A stretch of 64,000 nucleotides of DNA from Desulfovibrionaceae bacterium (GTDB lineage: Bacteria > Desulfobacterota > Desulfovibrionia > Desulfovibrionales > Desulfovibrionaceae): the NCBI GenBank assembly GCA_910575755.1, contig CAJTFO010000002.1:186001-250000 (forward strand). The letters run 5' to 3'. Position 1 is the first letter of the stretch, and each line of letters starts with the position of its first letter. The notes under the pieces were generated by a model. That model searched no databases, was not told the DNA's origin, and saw nothing but the letters and a program-made list of their open reading frames with translations. The position numbers and the translations under genes are program-made. Shown here one piece after another: positions 18,019-25,896 of the stretch.

Positions 18019-20400
18019 TCACATAGCACCGGGGCCGGTGGGCGTCAAGGAGTTCTGCGCGGTCTGGCGTTTGAGGAGGCGATCTTTGTAGGCCAGAATG
18101 CCTTCGGCCAGACCTTCGGCCAGGGCGTGACGGTATTTGGGATTGCTGAGGTTGCGGGCCTCAGCCTGGTTGGTGCAGTAGCCGATCTCCACCAGCACCG
18201 CGGGCATCTGCGCGCCGATCAGCACATGGAAGGGCGCGGACTTGACGCCATTGTTTCGAACCGTGAATTCCCGCCGCTTGAGGCGGAACATGGACAGGCG
18301 CTGGATATCGGCGGCCAGGCGGCGCGATTCCTCCACCCGCGCGTTGAGCATGACGTCCGCCAGCATGTTCTGCATGTCGCCCAGGCGGTGATCGCTGCCG
18401 GTATTTTCCAGCGCGGCCACGCGGGCGGCCTGCGGGTTGCTGGCCAGATCAAGATAATAGGTTTCCAGGCCGCTGACGCGCGTGTCCGCGCTGGCGTTGA
18501 CATGCACCGAAATAAAGAGGTCGGCGCGCGCCGCGTTGGCCTTGCGGGTGCGTTCGCTCAGCGAAACAGTCATATCGCGCGTGCGGCTGTAGACGACCTC
18601 CAGACCGGTGGCCTCCAGAAGGCGGCCCAGACGCATGGCCACATCCTGCGTGATCTGACGCTCCAGTATGTTGTTGTGGCTCGTGCCCGGATCGCGGCCG
18701 CCGTGCCCGGCGTCAATGAACACCGTGTGCACGGTCAGGCCGAGCTGGCTGGCCATATTGCTGACCTGACGGCTCTTGAGGTTGGCCTTGGCGGTGCGGG
18801 GAGCCGCCTCGTTCCGCCCGGCGGAAGCGAAGGCCGCCGCGGCCCCGGCCTTGCGCGGCAGGGGCGCCTTGCCCGCGGCCACACTGAGTATGATGCGGCA
18901 GGGGTCGTCCTCGGCACGCGCGTCGAAGCGCCGCACGTCGCGGAAATCGAATTGCAGGCTGGCCCCGCCTTCTTTGCGGTCACGCACGCGCACGGCCTGC
19001 AGGAGACTGCCGCGCACTGTCACGCCCTTGCGCACGTCACTGACCACGGCGGCATCTTCCAGGTCCACGTACAGGCGGGCGGGCGCGCCTTGCTGGGCCT
19101 TGACCAGCCGGGTGGCATAACGGGCGGGTCCGCTCATTTCCAGCACAATTTCCACACTGTTCTTGTTCAGAGAATCCCAGGAGAGCACCTGAAGTTCCGG
19201 CTTTTCCAGGCGGGCCGTGGCCTTGGCCGCCGCGGGCGCCCGTCCACCGCCCGAAGCGCCGCTCCACTGCGCCCGCAGGGCGCGGGCCTCGGCGACCATG
19301 TCGCCGCGCGGATAGTCGGCGGTGATTTTATCCAGCAGGGCCAAACCCTCGCCCGGCTTGCCCAGATGCCCGGCCTGAATGCGGGCCGCGCGCAGCAGGG
19401 CGTCGTCGGCCAGGGCGCTGTGGGGAAATTCGCGGGGCAGCGTCAGGTAGAGTTTCAGAGCGCGCCGGTAGTCGCCCGCTGCGTGGGAGCAGTCGGCCAG
19501 GGCCTCCTGGCTTGCGGCGGAGCGGAACAGCGCGCCCGGAGCCAGAGCCCAGTTCCTGCGGCTTTCATAGATACGCTGGAATTCAGCCTGCAATTCCTCC
19601 CACGGTTGCCGCCAGCAGGTTCTGACCTTGTCCGCCCTGAGGGCATCCATGCGGGCCTTGGCCGCGCGATAGCGGGAGTGCAGCTGGGCTTCCGAAACAG
19701 CGCGGGGCGCAACCTGGCCGCCACGCGCTGCGGACGCCGCCGACCTGGCTGGGGCAGCGGGTTGATCCTCTACCACATCTTTTTTGTCCGCCGCCGCCAC
19801 CTGACGGGCTTCTGGCGCGGTGCGGCCGCTGACCGAAGCCTTGAGAGCCTTTTCCAGGGCAAGAGCCTGGGGCAGCATATCGCCTTTGGCATACTGGCTT
19901 TTGATCCGAACCAGCAGGGCCAGCGCGCCCTTGTCGTCCTTGAGCCAGGCCGCGCGCATCTTTGCCGCGCGGAACAGGGCGTCATCGGCCAGACGGCTGT
20001 CCGCATGGCGCAGAGCCAATGATTCATAGCATTCTATGGCCTTGCGGGCGTCCGCCTTGGCAAAGGAGCGCCTGGCCAGTTCCTCCAGGCTTTCGGCGGC
20101 GCGGAACAAGGCCGCCGGACGATTGGGCCAGGAAGGGTCGGTTTCGTAAATGGCTCGGAATTCTGTGGCCAGTTTTTCCCAGGATTCGCGCAGATTGCCT
20201 TTCTTGGCGTCCAGTTTGAGGCTGGTGATGTCCGCCTTGGCGGCGGCATAGCGTTTTTCCGTGGGCGGCAGCGCGCTGTAGCCGGCGTCATAGCAGCAGA
20301 TGATCAGCAGGCAGAGCGCCAGCAAAAAAGCCAGCGGCGGGGCGAGGCGCTTGAGAACGGCTTTCTCCGTTTGTTTCTGTTGCTTGTTTTTTCCGGCCAC
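18019..20400 (-). CDS. N-acetylmuramoyl-L-alanine amidase with AMIN domain and duplicated TPR-like region
   Basis: A 793-residue envelope enzyme that cuts peptides from glycan strands. It has an N-terminal membrane anchor (residues 20-37). Two copies of a helical, TPR-like unit follow (about 47-190 and 240-380; YAAAKADI...RESWEKL against YRAAKARM...QPWEEL). Next come an AMIN domain (about 400-510) and an Amidase_3 domain from about 557. Zinc ligands are visible: H566 in DAGHGG, E580 in NNILERQ and the histidine of SVHVNAS; VLVEIGYCTN holds the catalytic glutamate. The internal duplication makes it longer than typical AmiC. Confidence 0.92.
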   Translation of the reverse strand: MAGKNKQQKQTEKAVLKRLAPPLAFLLALCLLIICCYDAGYSALPPTEKRYAAAKADITSLKLDAKKGNLRESWEKLATEFRAIYETDPSWPNRPAALFRAAESLEELARRSFAKADARKAIECYESLALRHADSRLADDALFRAAKMRAAWLKDDKGALALLVRIKSQYAKGDMLPQALALEKALKASVSGRTAPEARQVAAADKKDVVEDQPAAPARSAASAARGGQVAPRAVSEAQLHSRYRAAKARMDALRADKVRTCWRQPWEELQAEFQRIYESRRNWALAPGALFRSAASQEALADCSHAAGDYRRALKLYLTLPREFPHSALADDALLRAARIQAGHLGKPGEGLALLDKITADYPRGDMVAEARALRAQWSGASGGGRAPAAAKATARLEKPELQVLSWDSLNKNSVEIVLEMSGPARYATRLVKAQQGAPARLYVDLEDAAVVSDVRKGVTVRGSLLQAVRVRDRKEGGASLQFDFRDVRRFDARAEDDPCRIILSVAAGKAPLPRKAGAAAAFASAGRNEAAPRTAKANLKSRQVSNMASQLGLTVHTVFIDAGHGGRDPGTSHNNILERQITQDVAMRLGRLLEATGLEVVYSRTRDMTVSLSERTRKANAARADLFISVHVNASADTRVSGLETYYLDLASNPQAARVAALENTGSDHRLGDMQNMLADVMLNARVEESRRLAADIQRLSMFRLKRREFTVRNNGVKSAPFHVLIGAQMPAVLVEIGYCTNQAEARNLSNPKYRHALAEGLAEGILAYKDRLLKRQTAQNSLTPTGPGAM

Positions 20401-20653
20401 GGCGCTTTCCTGTTGCTATCCGGCGTTCTTCAGCTTTCTGCCGCCAGCTCAGCCCCAATATATATGATATCGGCTGCCCGACGTGACTCTTAAGGGGCAG
20501 AGTATGCGCGGCACGGATAAACTATGCCGCATCGTCTGCCCACAAGGTTTCACTGATTGTATGCCATAAAAAATCCCATTGTGCAATCGGGGAAGATTTG
20601 TAGACTTTTTTAAGAGAGTTTGAAGGAATGTCGCGCGGGCCCAGAAGCCTTGC

Positions 20654-20690
20654 CAGGGCATGTACCTGATGAAATCAGGTACATGCCCTG
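20654..20690. repeat. perfect 17-bp inverted repeat with 3-base loop
   Basis: CAGGGCATGTACCTGAT is followed by GAA and then its exact reverse complement. It directly abuts the 113-bp repeated element. Confidence 0.9.
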
Positions 20691-20691
20691 T

Positions 20692-20804
20692 TGGCCGCGC
20701 AAGCGGACAAGCGCGTCCAATGAACGGAAAAAGCACGCTTTTTCCGCGAAATGACGGCGGCGAACAGAATAAAAATGTATATTTTCAATCGAGACATGCT
20801 GTAG
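20692..20804. repeat. 113-bp intergenic repeat element, copy 1
   Basis: It aligns without gaps to 25724-25836, with about 85% identity counted by eye. Inside is a perfect 10-base hairpin (CGGAAAAAGC AC GCTTTTTCCG), and the conserved end reads TTTTCAATCGAGA. Confidence 0.85.
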
Positions 20805-20860
20805 TGTCTGCCTGCAAAAGCAGACGCGGAAAACCCGTAAGGTTTTGCAGTGAGGGCTGA
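20805..20860. repeat. REP-like hairpin element, related to 28317-28380
   Basis: GTCTGC, a loop of eight, then GCAGAC, followed by an ACCCGTAAG segment. A similar series (CCTGCAAAAG, AGACGC, AAAACCGTAAG, then a CCGG-rich end) occurs after the ACT-domain gene. Confidence 0.45.
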
Positions 20861-20971
20861 CCGGCAACGCGAAAGCGCCGGCCGTTGTTCATCAGAACCC
20901 GCGACCGGCGCTCCAGGACTGAACGGCGTTGTTACACGCCTGTTCCAGAGCATGGTGACGTGCGAACCACG

Positions 20972-23737
20972 CTAAAAGAACTGGCCCATGCTGAATTCCA
21001 GCCTTCCGGATTCCATTTCCTTGTCATAGTCCTGCACCAGGGGGACGCCGTAGGCAATGCGCAGATCGCCCATGGGCGAACGCCAGCGCAGTTCCAGACC
21101 GGCGGAGGCCACCAGGTATTTTTCCAGATCATTGCCCATGGTCTTGTGGTCGATATTGAAGCCGCCGTCGAAGAAGGGCACCAGAGCCAGACCCATGTCT
21201 TTCTGGAAGGTCCAGATGTATTCCACGTTGAGTACGCCCATGCGGTCGCCGCCAATCTGCTCGCCCGCATACTTGTAATCGCGGGGCGAAAGGTCGGAGT
21301 AGGAATAGCCTCTGATGGTGTCCATGCCGCCCAGCCAGAAACGTTCAAAGATGGGCACGGGATCATTGGAGTTCTGGAATACGCCGCCCAGGCGGGTGCG
21401 CACATGGAAAGTGTTCTGGGGATTAATGGACCAGAAGCCCTGCCAGTCGGCCACGGCCTTGAAGAAGTTGTCTGTGCCGCCCAGGCCGCCGCCGCCGTAT
21501 TCCGCCCAGAGGCGACTGATGGTGCCCTTGGTGGGACGGTCCTTGGCGTCCGTGGTGTCGCGCAGGATGCGGGCGGAAACGGCGCTGGTCCAGTTCACGC
21601 CCTTGTAGTCGCTGATATAGGGCGAGGCGTTGTACTCCACGTCATAAAGCTCGTAGCGCTCCAGGCGGTAGGCCAGACCCACGGAGGTATATTCCCCGAT
21701 GGGATAGGAGGCGCGGATGGTGTCGCCGATGGTATCCTTGGTAAAGTCGTCCCAATAGTCGTGGGTGTAATAAAGATCGTTGCCTATGGAAAGATCCGTG
21801 TCATAAACGCGGGGATTGGTAAACGAAAGCATGCCGGTAGTGCGCCGCCAGGAGAAGAAGCCCTGCAACTGGAGCCAGTAGCCACGGCCGAAGAGATTGC
21901 GTTCCATGATGGAGGCCGTGACGCCCACATCATAATAGGTGGAGTAGCCGATGCCGCCCATTATGGCGCCGGTATTGGCTTCCTTGACCTTCACCTTGAG
22001 ATCCACCTCATCTTCGTTGCCGGTGGGGATCAGCTCTGTGTCCACGGCAGAGAAGTAGCGCAGGCGGTTCAGGCGTTCGCTGGAACGGCGCAGTTTCGCG
22101 CCCTCGTACATATCGCCGTCGCCCAGGCGCATTTCGCGCAGGATGACGTTATCGCGGGTTTTGGTGTTGCCGTCCACAGTGAGGCGGCGGATGAAGATCT
22201 TCTGCTTTTTGTTGATCAGATAGCCCACATCCACCTGGGCGCTGCCGTCGTCGGCCTTCATCAGCTTGGTGTCAACTTCGGCAAAGGCGTAGCCATAGTC
22301 GGCATAAAAATCCGTCATGCGTTTGCTGTCTTCCTGCATGACAGTCAGGGAAAAGTATTTGTTGGACTTCTTCCAGTCGTCCATCTGCACGACCTGAAGC
22401 ATGTTTTCTTCGCTGTCGATGACGTCGCCGGCGAATTTCACATCGCGCACGGCATAGCGCGGCCCCTCATGCACCGTGAAGGTGATGTAGATGCCGTCAG
22501 GCTTGTAGTCCACCTGGGGCGCTGAAACCTGGATGTCCACAAAGCCTTCGTTCAGGCCAAAGGCGGCGATGGCGTTGGTGTCGCGCTCCAGGTATTCGTC
22601 CTTGAGCACGCCGCTGCCCGTGAACCAGGAGAAAATATTGCGAGGCTTGAGCGCCATGTACTTGTCCATGTCGCCCTGGTTCAGCTCTTTCAGGCCTTCT
22701 ATCTTCACTTCCTTGATATAGAGCTTGTTGCCCTCGTCCACGGAAATGACCAGCACCGCGCCTCGGCCGCTCTGGCGGTCGTCCAGGCGATAATCGACCC
22801 TGGCCAGATAATAGCCTTCCTTGCGGTAAAGCTCGGTGACTTTCTGCAGGTCATCGGAAAGCATCTGCTCGTTCAGCACGCTGCCGGACTTGGTGCCCAT
22901 GGCGGCCAGCACATCTTCCTGGTCAATATCCCTGGATCCTTCCACCACGATATTGTCGATGCGCGGTTTTTCTTTCACGGTAAAGACCAGAATGCCGCCC
23001 TCCAGCGAGGCCTGCACGTCGCTGAAATAGCCCATGTCCCAGATGCGTTTCACTTCCTCGTTGATGGCGTTGGCGTCGGGTTTGTCGCCCTTGTGAATGG
23101 TCAGGCGCATCAGCACGGTATCCGGGTCCATGATTTTCATGCCGCGCACTTGCACATCGGTCAGACCGTCGCCGGCGGCCGCCGGCGAGTGCATGGGCAC
23201 GAAAGCGGGACCATTGTCGGCCTGAGCGGCGGAAGGCTGCGCGGCGGCTCCCAGCATGCTTGAGGCGCGTCCGGCCAGGGCCGCGGCGCATTCGCTCAGC
23301 GCCACCAGAGAGTTGCGCTCAAAACCGGCGGGCACGGCCTCGCCCTGTTCCACAGGCACCAGGCGGCTGTCCATGCTGAAACCGTCGCCCAGTTGATTGA
23401 AGCTGCCGTAGATGACCAGACTGGCCCCGGCCTGACGGCCCAGACGGCGGGCCGTGGCCAGGTCGATGACATTGCTGCCGCTGCGCTCGAACAGGGCGCG
23501 GGCCCGGTTCATGGGCAGGGCCCTGAGTCCGTGCTGTTCCAGCTGGCCGGCAATGAGCTGCGGCACATCGCGGGAGGCGTTGGGCATGTCCGGCCCGGCA
23601 TTGACCTGAAAAGGCAGCACCAGCACCAGCGGCCGCTCGGCCGCCATGACGTTCCGGGCGGCCAGCGCCTGGGCCGCGCAGGCCAGGAGCACCAGGCACA
23701 CGACCCTGAGCAGCATACTATGCAAAAGACTTCTCAT
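20972..23737 (-). CDS. bamA: outer membrane assembly factor BamA with extra TolB-N-like N-terminal domain
   Basis: A 921-residue Omp85 protein, the central channel for inserting beta-barrel proteins. After a signal peptide (about 1-33), residues 35-185 form an additional domain (LVLVLPFQVNAG...SLVIYGSFNQLG) that resembles TolB-N/CsgG and is absent from standard BamA. Five POTRA domains follow (about 192-258, 259-337, 338-425, 427-513, 514-586), then the barrel. The barrel has the substrate-gate motif DTIRGY and the C-terminal phenylalanine of GQFF. The start overlaps lolD by 20 bases. Confidence 0.95.
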   Translation of the reverse strand: MRSLLHSMLLRVVCLVLLACAAQALAARNVMAAERPLVLVLPFQVNAGPDMPNASRDVPQLIAGQLEQHGLRALPMNRARALFERSGSNVIDLATARRLGRQAGASLVIYGSFNQLGDGFSMDSRLVPVEQGEAVPAGFERNSLVALSECAAALAGRASSMLGAAAQPSAAQADNGPAFVPMHSPAAAGDGLTDVQVRGMKIMDPDTVLMRLTIHKGDKPDANAINEEVKRIWDMGYFSDVQASLEGGILVFTVKEKPRIDNIVVEGSRDIDQEDVLAAMGTKSGSVLNEQMLSDDLQKVTELYRKEGYYLARVDYRLDDRQSGRGAVLVISVDEGNKLYIKEVKIEGLKELNQGDMDKYMALKPRNIFSWFTGSGVLKDEYLERDTNAIAAFGLNEGFVDIQVSAPQVDYKPDGIYITFTVHEGPRYAVRDVKFAGDVIDSEENMLQVVQMDDWKKSNKYFSLTVMQEDSKRMTDFYADYGYAFAEVDTKLMKADDGSAQVDVGYLINKKQKIFIRRLTVDGNTKTRDNVILREMRLGDGDMYEGAKLRRSSERLNRLRYFSAVDTELIPTGNEDEVDLKVKVKEANTGAIMGGIGYSTYYDVGVTASIMERNLFGRGYWLQLQGFFSWRRTTGMLSFTNPRVYDTDLSIGNDLYYTHDYWDDFTKDTIGDTIRASYPIGEYTSVGLAYRLERYELYDVEYNASPYISDYKGVNWTSAVSARILRDTTDAKDRPTKGTISRLWAEYGGGGLGGTDNFFKAVADWQGFWSINPQNTFHVRTRLGGVFQNSNDPVPIFERFWLGGMDTIRGYSYSDLSPRDYKYAGEQIGGDRMGVLNVEYIWTFQKDMGLALVPFFDGGFNIDHKTMGNDLEKYLVASAGLELRWRSPMGDLRIAYGVPLVQDYDKEMESGRLEFSMGQFF

Positions 23738-24410
23738 ACAGAGCCCCCGCTCTAAGTTCCAGGCCGCGATCCATGCTGGCGGCCAGATCAGAATTATGCG
23801 TCACCACCACCAGGGTCATGCCCAGCTCACGGTTGAGTTCCCTGAGCATTTCCCCCACCTGTGCGCCGGTGGTTTCGTCCAGATTGCCGGTGGGTTCGTC
23901 GGCCAGAAGAACGCGCGGTCGCAGCAGAACCGCGCGAGCTATGGCCACCCGCTGGCGTTCGCCGCCGGACAGGGTGGCTGTTTTGCTGTCCGCACGGTCA
24001 GCCAGGCCCACGCGTTCCAGCATGGCGCGCGCCTCGGGCAGCGCGGCGGCACGGCGCGCGCCGCCGATGACGGCCGGCATGACCACGTTTTCCAGCGCCG
24101 AAAATTCCGGCAGAAGATGGTGGAACTGAAAAACAAAGCCCAGGGTTTTGTTGCGGAAAGCGGCTTTCTGATCCGGGCTCATCAGAGCCATATCCTGGCC
24201 GTCAAAGGCCACAACGCCAGTGCTTGGAGTATCAAGAGCACCCATAAGATGCAAGAGGGTGGACTTGCCGGAACCGGAAGCGCCCACAATGGCCAGGGCT
24301 TCTCCCTCCTCCACAATCAGATTGATATTCTTGAAAATTTCAAGATTTTCTCCAGGCCCGGAAAACTTTTTTCCCACGTCAGAAAATTTGTAGAGTTCGG
24401 ACATAGTCAT
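23718..24410 (-). CDS. lolD: lipoprotein-releasing ABC transporter ATPase LolD
   Basis: A 230-residue ABC ATPase. Walker A is GASGSGKST (about 43-51), the signature is LSGGERQRVAIARA (about 147-160), and Walker B is VLLADEPTGNLD. The MacB/LolD-type spacing and the coupled LolC gene identify it. With LolC/E it extracts lipoproteins from the inner membrane. The ATG overlaps the lolC stop (ATGA). Confidence 0.94.
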   Translation of the reverse strand: MTMSELYKFSDVGKKFSGPGENLEIFKNINLIVEEGEALAIVGASGSGKSTLLHLMGALDTPSTGVVAFDGQDMALMSPDQKAAFRNKTLGFVFQFHHLLPEFSALENVVMPAVIGGARRAAALPEARAMLERVGLADRADSKTATLSGGERQRVAIARAVLLRPRVLLADEPTGNLDETTGAQVGEMLRELNRELGMTLVVVTHNSDLAASMDRGLELRAGALYEKSFA

Positions 24411-25633
24411 TCGTAGCGCAGGGCTTCGGCCGGCTCCAGACGGGCGGCCTGGCGCGCCGGATAAAGAGTGGCCAGAAAGCAGAGCAGCATGGCGCTGGCC
24501 CCAATGATGAGCACGTCGGAAAGCGTGATGATGATGGGCAGATGGTCAAGCGTATAGACGTTCTCCGGCAGCTTGATGAACTGGTAGCGTTTGAGCAGCC
24601 AGCCCAGACTGAGGCCGAGGACGTAACCCAGCAGGGTTCCGATGAAACCGATGATAGTGCCCTGGAGCATGAAGATGCGGCGAATCATGCCCCGCGTGGC
24701 TCCCATGGACATCATGATGGCGATGTCGCGGGTTTTTTCCATGACCAGCATGACCAGCGTGGCGACAATGGAGAAGGAGCCGATCAGCACCACCATAGCC
24801 AGAAGAATGAACATGCCCACCTTTTCCAGTTTGAGGGCCGCGAACAGATTGGCGTTCATCTCCATCCAGGTGCGCACATAAAAAGGCGAACCCAGCTCGG
24901 CGTCCAGACGCGCGGCGACCTCGTCAGCCCTGAAAACATCCCTGACCGTGATTTCAATGCCGGACAGGAAGCCCGCGGGCAGGCTCAGCACGTCGCGCGC
25001 GGCCGCCAGAGTGACGAAGGCCAGGGAAGAATCATATTCAAACATGCCGCTTTTGAATATGCCCACCACCTCGAAAGGCCGGATGCGGGGGGAATAACCC
25101 GATGCGGTTTTCTGCCCCGATGGCGAGAGCAGATTGACCCGGCTGCCTGCCGCAAGCCCCAGGCGGCGGGCCAGTTCTTCGCCGATGATGATGCCCGGAG
25201 TGCCGTCCCTTTGCAGGGCCTGAACCGAGCCGGAACGCATCTGGTGCAAGAGAGAGAGAACATCGGGCGCGCTGCCGGGGTCAATGCCGCGCAGCACCAC
25301 GCCCTTGACTCCGCCGCCCGCGGAAAGCATCACTTCCGTATAGATGAAAGGGGTGGCGCCGGTGACGCCCTTCACCGCGCGCACCTGTTGCGTCAGGTCC
25401 GGGTTGTGCTCAAAGGCCGAGGGCACATGCGCCATGACGATGCCGTGGGCGTTGGCCCCCAGAATCTTGTCGCGCATGTCGGTGGTCAGGCCGTTGTAAA
25501 CGCCCAGCACCACCACCAGAGCGCCTACGCCGATGGCTACCCCCAGAATGGACATCAGGGATATGATATAGATAAAGGTCTGCTTGCGCCGCGAAAAAAG
25601 ATAGCGCAGAGCCACAAAGAGTTCAAAAGACAT
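24407..25633 (-). CDS. lolC: lipoprotein-releasing ABC transporter permease LolC/LolE
   Basis: A 408-residue permease starting at MSFELFVALRYLFSRRKQ, the family's conserved start; the longer frame runs back into the repeated element upstream. There are four membrane helices: one N-terminal (about 25-50) and three in the C-terminal FtsX-type domain, with a large periplasmic domain between. There is only one permease gene, so it probably works as a homodimer with LolD. No strong ribosome site is visible. Confidence 0.92.
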   Translation of the reverse strand: MSFELFVALRYLFSRRKQTFIYIISLMSILGVAIGVGALVVVLGVYNGLTTDMRDKILGANAHGIVMAHVPSAFEHNPDLTQQVRAVKGVTGATPFIYTEVMLSAGGGVKGVVLRGIDPGSAPDVLSLLHQMRSGSVQALQRDGTPGIIIGEELARRLGLAAGSRVNLLSPSGQKTASGYSPRIRPFEVVGIFKSGMFEYDSSLAFVTLAAARDVLSLPAGFLSGIEITVRDVFRADEVAARLDAELGSPFYVRTWMEMNANLFAALKLEKVGMFILLAMVVLIGSFSIVATLVMLVMEKTRDIAIMMSMGATRGMIRRIFMLQGTIIGFIGTLLGYVLGLSLGWLLKRYQFIKLPENVYTLDHLPIIITLSDVLIIGASAMLLCFLATLYPARQAARLEPAEALRYE

Positions 25634-25896
25634 TTGCGGCATTCTGGCGCAGCTTGGCTTGAGATTCAAGACTTTTTTTAGAAGCTGTTCCATAATTTCC
25701 ATGAAATGACGTTCAGCGCCGGCTGGCCGCGCCAGCGGACAACCGCGCCCAATGAATGGAAAAACCACGCTTTTTCCGCGAAATGATGGCGGCGGGCAGA
25801 GTGAAAATTTACATTTTCAATCGAGAAATATTATAGAAAAACAGGGGCGCCCGCTGAAGGACGCCCCTGTTTGTTGTCAGGACATGGCGGCGGGTT
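25634..25896. other. gap between lysS and lolC holding the second 113-bp repeat
   Basis: This 263-base gap has no gene. It contains copy 2 of the repeat element and a GGGCGCCCGCTGAAGGACGCCCC-type hairpin just after the lysS stop (about 25846-25866 on the plus strand) that may end the lysS transcript. Confidence 0.6.
25724..25836. repeat. 113-bp intergenic repeat element, copy 2
   Basis: It is colinear with 20692-20804 with no insertion or deletion. The inner hairpin is shorter here (seven pairs, GGAAAAA/TTTTTCC). Like copy 1, it sits between two minus-strand genes in the same orientation. Confidence 0.85.

Larger units (their letters stand above)
20401..20971. other. gene-free gap between bamA and amidase, rich in inverted repeats
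   Basis: This 571-base stretch has no supported gene. It holds an AT-rich segment next to the amidase start, a perfect 17-base hairpin (20654-20690), one copy of a 113-bp repeated element (20692-20804), a short hairpin (20805-20830) and two GC-rich hairpins after the bamA stop (20863-20912). One of the last two probably ends the bamA transcript, although none has a T run. Confidence 0.7.

Noticed and set aside
18004-20022. 672-residue plus-strand frame opposite the amidase gene
   Set aside because: An antisense shadow of a well-supported minus-strand gene, with His/Gln/Gly-rich composition typical of such frames.
20641-20736. Conserved small ORF (FPFIGR..CPLARP) starting inside both copies of the 113-bp repeat
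   Set aside because: It starts within the hairpin, has no ribosome site, and the frames diverge after the repeat; conservation is explained by the DNA repeat.
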